From Toxotes chatareus (taxonomy: Eukaryota; Chordata; Actinopteri; Toxotidae), in assembly GCA_016801885.1 (NCBI GenBank), contig CM028889.1:18606001-18670000 (forward strand): DNA of 64,000 nt, given 5' to 3'. Below the pieces are notes generated by a model. That model ran no database searches. It saw only the letters and a list, made by a program, of their open reading frames with translations, and was not told where the DNA came from. Shown piece by piece: positions 13,801-26,100 of the stretch (its first letter is position 1; each line of letters opens with the position of its first letter). Made by a program: the position numbers and the translations under genes.

Positions 13801-16800
13801 CACGTCTGGGCATTGTGCTGCTGCCTCTGGGCTCTGCTGAGCTTTCAAGTTGTCTGACTGAGAATAACTGTGACTTAATCATTTTCACCTCAGAGGAGCT
13901 CCATGCTGAAGTTTGCTACGCCGAGTGTCTCCTGCAGAGGGCAGCACTCACCTTCCTACAGGTCAGGAGCAAGACTTCCCCAGAATGCCTGGCAATGAAA
14001 ACTGCCACCATTAATAAATTAGTGTTTTCTTGAAACTCACTCTCTTTTAAACTCCCTCTCCTTTTCCCCTCTTCTCTTATCTCACCTGCCGTCTTTCTCC
14101 CTCGCTGTGCAGGATGAAAACATGATCAGTTTCATTAAAGGGGGAATCAAAGTGAGGAACAGCTACCAGACATACAAGTGAGAATCTAAAGTCCAGAGTG
14201 TCCTTGTTTGTTCCTGCCAAACTTGTGTCCATTATTTCCATTTTTTCTTTTTGTATCTTTCTCATTACCTTGTAAAGCCCTGCATTTTCTTGCTTTTAAC
14301 TTTCTCCCTTTACCTATACCTCACAGAGAGCTTCACACAGTCCTCCAATCTGCTGGATACACTCATGGTGACAACCATGGCCATTTTGAAGGTGGTGTTA
14401 AATTGGGAGTAGGAGCCTTTAATCTAGTAAGTAAGGATCTTAATGTAGTACTTGTAGCTTTGAGAGGTTAATGGACTTCCAACATGTTTTGAGCTTAATT
14501 CAAACTAAACAATATTGAAAATTACTGGCTTGCAATATTTTTTGATTCTGAAGATACTCCTAATTAAACAGAAGAACATAAAGAACCAAAGATGAACATA
14601 GAAGAGTCAATCTAACTAAAGAGCATTTAGAGTGTGTTTTGAGCTAATTGCTCAAAACACACTCTAAATGCTCTCTTATGATTAATTTTACAGAACAGTT
14701 GCAAAAGATTAAAAAATGTTGCTATTGAGGTTGGAAATAAATTACTGTACAATCCACAGCCTTTGTACACTACGTGTAGGAAATTCAAGCTCATTTCCTT
14801 GGAAACCACTGGTGTTGTAACGGTAAAGAAAGGATTCTTTAATCTTGCTGCTACCCTTTGAATTCCACTTCTTGTCTACTTCCTGCAGATGATTTCCATG
14901 TTGCCCACACGGACACTCAAGCTGCTGGAGTTTGTCGGTTTCTCTGGTAACAAGGTGAGTTCAGCTGACTGTGAGAGGTGAGAGGCACTTATGGCTGACT
15001 GAGGGTATACATTTGTGTGTTGGGTTGGGTTGCAGTGCCACATCCAGTGTAAATTGTCACATCCTTTCTGTTAATTAGGCAGCGAAAAGGGAGTGGATCA
15101 TTCATAAACTGTGTGTGAGATCTCAGTTTCACTAGCTGGTTTCATTCACTCCACTGATTCTACAATGAACCAGACACGTTTAGTAAAAGCATGAGACGAA
15201 ACCTTTACAACTTGATGGGTGAATGACTTAAAAATGGCTTTGATCATAATGACTAATGACTTCTCTGGATCATGACTTCCTGTTCTTTGTTGTTCTAAAA
15301 GAATGATTTAAGCTTTTGACACTACTGATTTGGTTCATGTGATTACAATACAAACTAATCTGAAAGCCTGATATTACTTTGGATATTATTCTTATGACTG
15401 ATTTATCTGCTGGTTGCAAAGAAATCTATAATAAATCGATATACAGGCATTACAGTCTCAAGAGGTTTGCCGATATGATCTTGACACAGTGAACTTGCAT
15501 ATGCTGCTCATCTCGCATAATGTAATTGCATATTTACCACAAAGGCCTATCTGTGACCCAGTTGTGTTCACACTGGATCGCTAAAAGGACTCTTGTAGAC
15601 AAGCAGATGCTGCTCATCTTCCTGCACACTGAATGAAGACAGATCATTTTTTGCAAAATGCATTGGTGTGCTGTGCTCTGTGTGCAGCTTTTATTGCTAA
15701 TTGTTCAAAAAAATCTTCCTTGATAGGAGACTTAATTCAGATTATGCATGTTTGTGCATGTGTGTGTTCGTGCAGGAGTTTGGTCTCCAGCAGCTTCAGG
15801 AGGGCTCTGCAGAAAGCACATTCAGATCCTTTCTTTGTAACATGCTGCTGCTATGTTACCACACCTTCATGAGCTTCATACTAGGTGAGCACACATAGAC
15901 GCACATATGCACACAAGCACATAGTTGCAGCCAACCACAAAGAAAAACAAGCACGGTTGTTTTTTTTTTTTTCTGTTTTTCTCTTGCAGGCACTGGAGAA
16001 GGAGATGTAGAAGATGCAGAGAAACTGCTGCAGCCATATCTCAAAAAATATCCTAAGGTTTGCCAGAATTAAACACTGTGTTTTTTTGTTGTTTGTTTTT
16101 TTTTAGTTTTCCACATGATTTGAAAAATCATGTTTCCCAACTCACTTTTGATCATCTTTTTTGCAGGGTTCCATCTTCTTGTTCTTCGCTGGTCGAATAG
16201 AAGAGATCAAAGGCAACCTGGATGCTGTGAGTACACCTGAAAAAACAACACCTACACACATTCAACTCTGCACTTTTTAGGTGGAAACCTTTTATATTTA
16301 TGCACCATGGTATTACAAATTTCTTGGCCTTTTGAGTGTCTATGTGTCTATCAGCCTGTATTTAAATTTGATTGCGTGAGCCTGTTCACTAGATTACATG
16401 TTTCTACTAGATTACATGTATATGGATATGTATAAGTGTAATGGATGTAAACATTCACGAGACATTGAACAACAGTAACGAGAATCTCAAACTCTGGAAA
16501 TTGTCATAAAATTTGCTTAGATTGGATTATAATGTGAAATTGAAAAGAAATGATTTGCTACTACCTAAACCTGCATGTCTGCATTTATTTCTAGACATGG
16601 CACTATCAACAGACAAAATTTTAATCTGGAATGGAAACATATTGCTCCATAAACTCTGAGTTTAGGTTGCCCATCAATTGACTTTGTTCCCATCAGTTGA
16701 TAGAAATAGTCAAAAAGTTTTGAGTTGAGCCCTCTGTCCTCTACAGTTATTCTTAACACTGATTAGTGCACAAGTCCTGAACCAAACTCAAAACAAGGAA

Positions 16801-19800
16801 AACAACACACTGAACTCTGTGTTCATCTTTATCACACGAAGACATGTTGAAAATCAACTGGCTTGAACCACTGACCCATCCACGTGTGATTTTTGTATCG
16901 AGTTGCTCACTACATGTTAACATTGAGGTACATTAAGTGTGTGTAAGAAGGAGAAATCTTCAGTGATTGTGTATGTTTCCAGGCTATCAAGCGTTTCGAG
17001 GAGTGCTGCGAGGCTCAGCAGCAGTGGAAGCAGTTTCACCACATGTGCTACTGGGAGCTGATGTGGTGCTTCACTTACAAGAGGCACTGGAAGATGGCTT
17101 ACTTCTACGCAGATCTGCTCAGCAAGGAGAACTCATGGTCTAAGGTAGGCTGTCATCGTAGTATGGGATTTGAATATGTTCAGGCTAATTCACGACATGC
17201 AAATGTAAAGTCAGTCAAGTTCATGTATTGTTAAATGACTGTCAGAGTCAGTCTAAAAAAAAAAAGAGCATTTACCATATTTTTAGTTTGACAAATGTTT
17301 TTGATTTATCAAATAATAGAAATGTTGTGGACCTTTCTCAGCTAATAGAGAAACACATGATATGTAATCCCTCCAGCATAAAAATCACCACCTATTCGGA
17401 CATCTTGGTGACCTAATGACCTAACCAAGTCAGTCCTCCCTCTCTCCCTCACCTTGTGAGTTTCAGTATTTTCACCTGGCAGCAACAGTACAAAAGGAAG
17501 ATTCCATTATATGTTTGATGAAAATTAAGTTAATTATATTTTATGCTTTTTAGAGACACAATCTAGTCAGCAGCTTTTAGTGGCTGAAGGTAAAACATGT
17601 CACCAAATCGAACATGAACATGAAACCAAACCAAGACCAAGAGTAGATTTGAGTTCTGGTGCCCTGGTCTGACCCTCTAAACTCCACACAGTTGTAGCTT
17701 TTTTTTCTCTCTCATCTCATTTTTAAAGGAAAGATGGGATTGCAGCAGTAACCACTTTTTCCCTTCCCTCAGGCTACCTATGCATATATGAAAGCAGCCT
17801 ACCTCAGCATGCTGACTAAGGATGATTGTCTAACCTTCGGAGAGACTGCGCTCACTCTTTTCAGGTTTGAACTAAGAGCTTACATACTACAGAAATTACT
17901 CATAGCAGCTACAGTAAAACAGAGATGATTCAGTGTGACAGAAATAGTGCGTTACCTATTGTCTCTTTTTTAAAAACTGACATTCATGTGTATGAATTTA
18001 ATTGTATGTCGTATAATATTTCAGGCAGGTTCCAGGGCTAAAGCAGAAAATAGCTGGCAAGTCTTTACCAACGGAGAAGTTTGCTATCAGGAAAGCCAGA
18101 CGCTACCTCGCAGAAAACCCAATCCCTCTACCTGTTCCTCCACTGGTCAGTACTGGATGAGGCCTCCTTTAGCATGACTTGTAGAACTGTCTCTACAGTG
18201 TATTGCATTGTTTTTTAGGTATCTAGTTTAAAAATATCAGAGAAATTGTGCAGTTTTATTTCACACAGATTTTACTCTATGAGAAGCTCTGTAGGCCCTC
18301 CCAGAAATTTGCATGTACTGGCTCGGCAAATCAGGACAGACCCACCAACCGCCTGTGTTTTGATTATTTATAAATAGCTGTTGAATTCTAACCTGCTATC
18401 CACAGAGTCTGCAGATCAAAGCAGCTGTTTGATGAGTTTGAAGATGTGACCCTGTTCTCACAGAACCAGAGTTGTGATTTGTAACATTCGTTCTGTTTCA
18501 CCCTGTAAGAAAAACTGCAAAAAGTTGTCAGAGAGCAATGCTCATTGGCTTTGTTATGGCATTTCTCAAGTCTATCATCTAGCTCAGAAAGTGAAGGCTT
18601 TTTGTGTGTATGACATATGTCCCCTGGGTCCATTTGCTGAGACCTCAAGTGGAGCCCTCTAACCTTGTCATTCTGCAACATTTAAACAACCTGTACTTGC
18701 AAGGGTCGGTGGCTCTGTCTTGATTGACTGAGCCAATAAGGATTCAGTGCAGTATGGAGAGCTCTATGCTCACAGAACAGAAAACAATAACTATAAAGAG
18801 AGCAGAAGTTTGTCACAGAGAAAACACATTTCATGTTCCCCTATACTGAAAAAAAATCCCTGACTGTGGGTTTTGCCTAATTTGTGTGTTGTCTAGGAGA
18901 TGATGTACATATGGAACGGCTATACAGTCATTGGCAAACACAAAGACCTGACGGAGGGCATGCTGAAAACACTGGATGAGGCACAAGCTAAACTCGAGAG
19001 CAGTATGCAGAATTATTTTCCATATTTTCAAAAATCTTTCCAGTGAATTAAAAATCGAATTTTCTTTTCTTTTGATATTAATATGCCATGGTGGGTTGCA
19101 TTTATTTTAGTCGCTAAAATGATGCTATATTTAATCTGAAAATCTCTGAGAATTATTGTGTGTAGATAAAGTTGTTGAGGATTTTTTTTCCAGAACTGCT
19201 GTACCTATTTTGTAATCTGTGAACTGCTTGTTAGCTCCTAACTGTCCTGTTGTGTGTTTGTCAGGGACTGAGTTCTCCATAGATGATCAGTGTCTGCTGA
19301 GCCTACTGAAGGGACTGTGTCTCAAACACCTAGGACACCAAGAGGAGGCTGAACACTACTTTACCCTTGTCCTCTGCAAGTAAGCCCCTGTCATTTGCAT
19401 ACACAGACATGTACAGACTGTATTTGAATTCATACTCCAGCCAGAAAAACAAATATGCCCTAGTTTCTTGCAGTGTGCCATCACCAAGTACTCTGATCAT
19501 ATCCGTTGTGCATCATCTGATGAATGAAGGCAGTTCTGTTTAGACAAACGCACAGCACAAGAGTTGAATTGTTCATACTGACCTTACTTCCACACATACT
19601 GTAACCACTGTGTTTTGACATTATCTGCAGTGAGACTCAGATCAAATATGACCACTATCTGGTTCCCAATGCTCTGCTGGAGCATGGTCTGCTCTGTCTG
19701 GAGCAGGGAAGAAAAGATGAAGCTATCAAACTCCTAGAAGCAGCAAAGTAAGTCTTTTAAACACCATATTCGAGTCTGTACTCACAGAGAAGCTTTTGAA

Positions 19801-20230
19801 ATCAAAGATACTCCACTTGTGTTCTGCTATTTAATGTAATGTTTACAGTACTGTGCATTTTTTGCTCATAGTGTAACTACAAGTCATCGCTTTTGACTTT
19901 GTTTATGTATGCCACAGCCATTCGTGTTTGTGCTTTTCAGTAAATATACTCACTTTGTTTACTGCTTTTCAGTAAATACATTGAGTGTCGTCTGTTGTAA
20001 AGCATCTTTCTGATTTATGGCTTTATTACAAATCCCATGTGTGAAATAAGAACTTCATTAAGATTGAGGTGTACCACTGATGTGATTGTAAATGACTGTA
20101 CTTGCTCTGTTTCAGGCAAAATTACAAAAACTACTCTATGGAATCACGGACACACTTCCGTATTCAGGCTGCTCTGCACAAGGCCAAAGGCGCCGGCGAG
20201 AATGGTATCCATGTTCCTTCCAGCCCGTAG
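4838..20230 (+). CDS. ttc39a: Tetratricopeptide repeat protein 39A (Iml2/TTC39 family), 18 coding exons
   Basis: Exons: 4838-4875, 8028-8132, 12702-12833, 13558-13598, 13894-13961, 14113-14177, 14327-14426, 14889-14954, 15776-15884, 15990-16057, 16167-16226, 16983-17144, 17773-17864, 18025-18145, 18897-19002, 19265-19379, 19631-19747, 20116-20230 (stop TAG 20228-20230). They sum to 1680 nt with every junction in phase, giving 559 aa, near the usual family length. The start gives MKMSGEEETLSNG, then CSRSDLSLALEDCMAALDLF. Family landmarks are YATILEMQAMMTFDPQ, EVCYAECLLQRAALTFLQ, SFIKGGIKVRNSYQTYK, EGGVKLGVGAFNL, MLPTRTLKLLEFVGFSGNK, CYWELMWCFTYK and IAGKSLPTEKFAIRKARRY. C-terminal TPR-like helices (LLKGLCLKHLGHQEEAE, ALLEHGLLCLEQGRKDEAIKLLEAAK) end the protein. 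The paralogue TTC39A rather than TTC39B/C is chosen from the RNF11-CDKN2C-FAF1 linkage. The molecular function of TTC39A is poorly defined. No signal peptide is seen. A segment between RHRKKSS and the FTEEE/HAEV region appears shorter than I recall in mammals. Confidence 0.95.
4876..8027 (+). other. ttc39a: ttc39a intron 1
   Basis: Phase-2 intron with GT-AG ends. It contains TG-rich patches (about 5216-5305), AT-rich sequence and several short spurious ORFs. I see no exon, RNA gene or clear mobile element. Confidence 0.7.
8133..12701 (+). other. ttc39a: ttc39a intron 2
   Basis: A 4.6 kb phase-2 intron. It holds a short duplicated TTTAGTGTTTTAGTTTACA-like unit near 9340-9372 and a CA-rich patch near 10307-10330. 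The ORFs at 9013-9294 and 11213-11620 show no family resemblance or conserved splice context. Nothing else is supported. Confidence 0.6.
12834..13557 (+). other. ttc39a: ttc39a intron 3
   Basis: Phase-2 intron of 724 bases between GTGAGA and TTTCAG. Nothing beyond ordinary intronic sequence is visible. Confidence 0.7.
14620..14674. repeat. Perfect inverted repeat (25-bp arms, 5-base spacer)
   Basis: Arms 14620-14644 and 14650-14674 are exact reverse complements around the spacer TAATT (14645-14649); the core arm starts GAGCATTTAGAG. It lies in ttc39a intron 7. RNA from either strand would form a single hairpin. There are no bulges, unlike most animal pre-miRNAs, and the stem is short for Drosha processing. 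A recent palindromic insertion or replication-template switch is the simplest origin. Confidence 0.9.
14955..15775 (+). other. ttc39a: ttc39a intron 8 with UG-rich acceptor
   Basis: The intron ends in a UG-rich stretch (about 15740-15775: TGTGCATGTGTGTGTTCGTG, then CAG) instead of a normal pyrimidine tract. The rest is AT-rich with no exon seen. Confidence 0.65.
16227..16982 (+). other. ttc39a: ttc39a intron 11
   Basis: Contains a small direct repeat of CTAGATTACATGT near 16389-16420. No other structure is recognised. Confidence 0.6.
17145..18896 (+). other. ttc39a: ttc39a introns 12 to 14 (exons 17773-17864 and 18025-18145 lie inside)
   Basis: Intron 12 (17145-17772), intron 13 (17865-18024) and intron 14 (18146-18896) are ordinary, with GT-AG ends in the phases required by the flanking exons. 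The overlapping ORFs at 18388-18681 (minus) and 18474-18662 (plus) are not supported as genes. Confidence 0.6.
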
Positions 20231-22640
20231 CAGACAGAGGAGGGCACAATAGAGCAGAGACAGCTTTCTGTTTCTGCAGTCCCACAATGCAACACTCAGC
20301 CCCGCCCAGCTCCGCCCATTCAGACAAGCAATTTGTTTTTTGTTTTGTTTTTTCATCAGGAGCATAGGGGCAAGAGGAATGCTTATTTTTCTCGCGTGTG
20401 CCACCCTAACAGGCAACTGCAGCTCTATGTGGCCCTAACTGGCTTAGGAGGGTTTGCTACGCTCTTTTCCACTAATATATTAAGGTTGAAATTAATTTCC
20501 TCGTACGATTTGAAAAAGAGACAATTTGAGAAATGTGCCTATATTTAAGAAACATTGCTTCTTGCTGGCTTATTTGTCTAGCACCTTGGCCACCCATAAG
20601 GGGCGCACTAGGGTAGAAAACAACGTCACATTTGCATAGTACATACCACAGAAGGCCTCCACTACTACCCCAGGATAAAAATGTACCCAGTTCAGGGTAT
20701 CGGAGTTGGACCTGATGGAGCCAAAGTACCGAACAGCCCCCTATAAATTATAGACACAAACTCTACCCTGCCAGCAGCACCATTTGGCAATGGTTGCAAT
20801 AAAGCACTCCCACTTCTTTTAATTTATTGATAAGAAATGACTCCAATAGAAGGGAGATCACACATCATCATGTGTTGACTTATTTTGACACCCGTTATCT
20901 ATCATTCAACTTGCCACATACTCCATGAGAACTATGAGACTGTTTTGTATTGTCATTTGATAAATTTATGTTGACAGGTTTAACCTCTGTTCAGATTTTT
21001 GATCACCTATATGACCAACTTAAATGCGAATTCTAAGTGTTGATTTCACCTTCTTACATAACCTTTCGCTCATAGTGTTTCTTCAGTGAAAGTGAATCTG
21101 TTATTGTTTCTCTTTTCTTCCTTTCCTTCTACACTATTGAAACACTGAAAGACAAAAAAAATATTCATTTGGAATACTTTCTTTCAGTCTCCTTCTGAAG
21201 AACTGATTTAATCTGTTGTATTTACAGTTACATGTGATGGCTCTTGCACAAAGCTTTGTAAATCAGCCAGCCATGCAAACTCTCCATGGTCAAAAAAAGC
21301 CTATCAGACTTGCAGTGAGAGTTGTTCTTTACATTTATATACTGTAAATGGCACCTTTTACACAGATTGTCCTGATTTAAGAGGACAGATGAATGTGTCT
21401 TTTAGAAAGGCAGACTCCCTTCTTTTCTCCTCCTGGTGTGTGGGACAGGCTCCAGCAGTACTTGAGCTTGAACAAACAGGCTATTCACGCTGAGCAGCAC
21501 AGGGCTGCGTGCTTGTCTGCCTGTTGCATCTTTAGTGGGTGAAGAAGCTCTGAATGGCAACCATCACAGACTTCCTGCTTTGTGAACATCCTCTGCTACT
21601 CATGTATCAGCCATGCTTGACTAGAACCACCCATAGAGTGACTTGAACATCATAACCACAGTCCTGTGTCAAATAATAATCTGTACATGTACAAATACTT
21701 GTAATGGTTGAAATGATAAGACAGAAAGGGGTCACCTCTAATTGTGCTGGTAGTCAGGTTATTTGAAGGGCTGTTTCACAGTGTCCAAAACCTAGAAACT
21801 CAGATGGTGTCTCATGCGTTGGAATTAGAGCACTGCTGATTTATTCATGATTAGAGTAAGGTTTTGGATTCAAGACAATGACTAGGAGCCAGTTTCAATA
21901 TTTTTAATGGTGGAGGAAATGTACTCTAATTACTATTTTTAACAGCAGTGGCTGTCTGTGATATTCCAATAACACATTGTATTTTATTTTCTTGTAATTA
22001 ATTAAGCTCTTTTTCCCCCTTTTGTTTTACTGATGTAGCTGAAAGAAACTCTAACTGAATTTAGTGGCATTGTGATGTTGACAATCAGCATATTACACTG
22101 GGCATGGCCACCACTGAGCAGAATGACATTCCTGTATATACTGAATGTTTCTATTATAATTTAAGATAAAACGATTATAAGCAACATAAAAAAAACATTG
22201 CATTTTGTGTTGTCTTTTTTTTGTCATTTGAGCACCACTGTCAGAAGCACAATGTTTACAGTTCAAAGTGGTATTATGTACAGAACAAAAGGGACAATGT
22301 TTGCATGCAAATCTTTGTAACCGTTGTTCTCATATGTGTGATCTAATTCAGTAGATACAGTAAAGTCATCTCATCTTGTTGATATCCTAGGATATGGCAA
22401 CCAGGGACAAGAGGACAATTTGTATTAGAGTAGTATTCACATCGTATTAAATTGAAAATACACAAATGGGGATTTAAATTGACCAGCAAGTAAACCGCAA
22501 AAAAGTGCGTGATCCTGCAATATTTTGAGGTCAGTGTAGGTAATGGCAAAACTAGCTCGAAATTGCAATTGCAAAGACTAATTTATCGATTTCAGCTCTG
22601 TGTTTATGTTTTTAGTAATTGGGGACTTAAGTGAAAGCTC
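20231..22640 (+). other. ttc39a 3' UTR and ttc39a-rnf11 intergenic region
   Basis: Sequence after the ttc39a stop. An AATAAA at 20798-20803 is a candidate early cleavage signal, giving a 3' UTR of about 0.6 kb. No ORF here resembles a known protein. The region is AT-rich towards 22200. Confidence 0.55.
20798..20803 (+). terminator. ttc39a: Candidate poly(A) signal AATAAA of ttc39a
   Basis: First canonical hexamer after the TAG stop at 20228-20230, followed by TTAATTTATTGATAAG-type T-rich sequence. Longer 3' ends are possible. Confidence 0.4.
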
Positions 22641-23153
22641 ATTGGTCAGTTGTCTGAAGGGGGCGGTGCTTTGTGCTGCTACATCACAGCCTTTTGTCGT
22701 TGTTGGGCAGCTGGAGACTGGAAAGCCCCTGACAACCAGGGAGGGCTCTATCAGGAAAATTGCTGCTAGCTTTGTCATTTTAAATGGGGGATGTCAACAT
22801 TTTATCCGCCTCGCTGCTTCCGCGGAAGTAAAATTCCGTAAGGTTGTTTCAGACGTGATTTTTTTTTTTTTTAGCTAACCGACTGCTAGATGCTCCCCTG
22901 CGAGTGCTAGCTTGTGTTAGCAGGCTAGCTCTTTGTGTGGCTAGCTGCTAGCTGAGGGATGTTTTGTTGTTGTTGAACAGAGCTGCCCTCCCGTCGTCTG
23001 GGAGAGGAGATTCATCAGCTGTGTATGGAAAAAACGCCTCCTCGACGCCCTCTCATCCACTGACGTTATCTACGAAGGTGGCCCGTGAAATCCGCTGTTC
23101 CTAAAGCGACATCGAAAGAGCGAGAGGGAAGAGTTTGACCGTAGTGGAAGGAG
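22620..23153 (+). promoter_or_regulatory. rnf11: rnf11 promoter and 5' leader
   Basis: Upstream of the rnf11 ATG there is an inverted CCAAT box (ATTGG near 22640), a GC box (GGGGGCGGTG near 22660) and a more CpG-rich stretch from about 22800. A dense cluster of GCTAGC/TTAGC/GCTAG words at about 22873-22956 falls in the presumed leader. The start codon context is GGAGATGGG. No TATA box stands out, as expected for a housekeeping-type promoter. Confidence 0.45.
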
Positions 23154-26100
23154 ATGGGAAACTGTCTGAAATCTCCGACCTCGGATGATATTTCCTTGCT
23201 ACATGAATCTCAATCGGACAGGGCCAGCTACGGAGACGGTGCTGACCCCGACCAGGAGCCACCGCCCCCCTATCAGGTAACTCTGACCAACTGTTTTAGA
23301 GCAATAAATGATCACTTAGTCACTGTGTTTTTATCATTTTATTTTATCAGGTTAACAAAATTCATTGAATACCTGAAGTTTGGATGACACGGCTTCATCT
23401 CTAGCAGGTTTGGCCCAGCACACGGGTGGGGGGGTGTAATGACAACAACCAAGAAACTGGTGTTAGACCAGCAATATGTGAGACTAGATCAGCTGTTTAC
23501 TGATCCAGCATCATCCTTGGCCAGCAGTTTAGCTCACTGACCCTGTCCCTTCACGGCTTTGACACTAATCCTCTTTGTTATATCCGAAGGTCCTGACTGT
23601 GTCTATTATTTCCCTGAAGTCGTATTATTATTCCCTCCTCACTGATATGATAACAGCACCATTATCATCACTCGCTTTAGTCTTCATTCAAACACATCAA
23701 ACCATTTAATTTTGGCTCATTTTCAGTGGATATGAACTAAGACACACAGACTATCTATTGAGGCCTGTAGTTCACTTTAACAGCATGAACTGTAATTTGA
23801 ATGGACCTGAAACAGACCCCAGTTCTCCATCAAAGAGCAAGTTAAATCGTTTTGGGAAACAGTGGACTCTTGTAACTTTCTCAGCTACTTCCTTCACTGA
23901 TCTCTTGCAGGGCAGCAACTTTGTTTGTCTGGTGTCCTTATTTCCTGAATTAGATCATCCACAAACAGACCAGGCCATGTTGTAACTGTAAATATGAGTA
24001 AGTATGGTATTACCCTTCGCTTGTGTCTTTTTCTATGTTAAGAGGCGGCTGGTATGCGTTATGTAAGGCCTTGGCAGAGAGTTTGCCTGTTACTAGGTTA
24101 AGCCAGTCCTTATCTGTAGATTTAAGATAAGTGTTTTTAAACAAATAGGAAACTGGAGGTGCTCTCAGGTAAGTACAGCATGATAGCTCTTATTATAGAG
24201 AACTACATACTTTTGTGTTTTAGTTTTGCTATAATCTAACCAAGTGCAAACCTTTTTATTGTAAACATAAAGTGGAAATTTTGCGCATTTGACTTTTGTT
24301 CTTGCATAACAAGATTTTAAAATGCTAGATTTTATTGAGGAGATATGAAGAAAAATACTTGTCATGATCTTGGATAGATTTTTGAAATGTCATAAATACA
24401 GAATATTGGTTCTAATTTACCTTCACTATATATATATTGTACATGACCAGGAAATCTCCATCTGTTTCTAACCATCAGTCACCATGCACCATGACCAGTT
24501 GTACGTTGTGTAGATTAATCTCTGTAACTTAAATACAGCTGGAGCTCATATTTTCTATGTTTTGGATTTCACTGCTGAGATATTTTGTGGTTCTTTATAT
24601 CTATCACCATTATTGGTGAGGTCAGTGTGGCCATTCTTTATCTTTTCTTATTTGTTGTTGTTAAACCAACAATTAATGTGTCCTACTTAAAATGACAAAA
24701 ACCAATGAAAACATATAACAGAGGCATAGCATTGCACATTGTTGCATTGGGTTAGGGTTATTATTCTATATAGCAAGTGTATGTCATCTAATAACCCTTA
24801 AAGTATTTTTGATCTTTGGAAACCCAGTAGTTATGTATTGGGTGCATATAGTCTAAATTACTTTTTAAACAATGGTCTTGTATATTTCATTCACCAGTCT
24901 TAAATGAATGTTGATTTTTTAATTACTACTGCCAGTGGAAACAATGACCTGTTTTATTTAGTTATTTAAAGTTTTAATTGCCCATTTAAAGTCTTTTAGA
25001 GAAACTGATGGTTAACTCTGTAACTTGAATGTACTGCATGCCAATACATAACAGGCCCACAGTGGTGGTGGGTCAGTTCACGGAAACTTAAAGCTTCCTG
25101 GGAATATCACAGAGACATTTATTATCAGTGGAACGTCACTCACAGAAGATCTGCATCAGGGTCAGTGAAAGATTAGAACAGAGTTAGGAGTCCTTATACA
25201 TGCATCTTTGTCCAGGTTGCTACAAGTATGTCATGTCTGGCATACAGCAGTGTGTAATTAGGTCAAAGCAACCAGCTCTGGTCTCACAGAGGAGAGATGG
25301 TGTAATAAACAATACAAACATTGCTTAGTTTCTTTGCAGCTGTGACTAAGCTTTCCGTTGTGTTGAGAAAGCAGTTTATTTATACTAACTAACTAGTTAA
25401 AACCTGCTTATAAAGAGCTCTTTCAGACCTGCCAGCACCTTCACCATCTGAACCCAGTCGGAGAACACAGCACACATTTTTTGTGCGCTTGCAGTTCGGC
25501 TTAACACACTTTGGAAGTGCTGTGTGTGTTAGAAGAGGGGCTTAAGGCTCCACTATGCTCGATTTGAAATGGACTTCACTGTGTTCATAAAAACTGTTGA
25601 GTACTGCCCTGCGTGCAAATGCCAGTTTACTCATTGTGACTGCAGGTCTTTCCTTCATACCAGAGAGTCATGGTGAAAAATGCAGGGAAATGCCGGAAAT
25701 CACAACAGTGAAATCCAAAACATAGACAATATGAGCTCCGGCTGTATTTAAGTTACAGAGGTGAATACAGAAGAAGGGTGGTGATTTAAAACCAACCCTG
25801 GTATTGTTTTTACAGCTGAAAAAGCAGACGGGACAGAATGGATTCATTACTTTTGTTTAGTTGTCTGGAAAAAAATGAGAATAAATGGCTGTTTTCTTCT
25901 ATTCTTGACATCACTGATTTACTTGAAAATGTATGGGATGTGTTCAGACCCAAGCATATGATAATATCAGGTTTCTGTTGTGATTGTGATTCCAATGAAA
26001 CCTGTTGAATTGAAAGAAACAAGAACATGGTGGATGTGTGATTCTGAGGATTTCTTTCCAAGTTGCCTGGAATTGACGCTTCCTGATATCATAGTCATTC

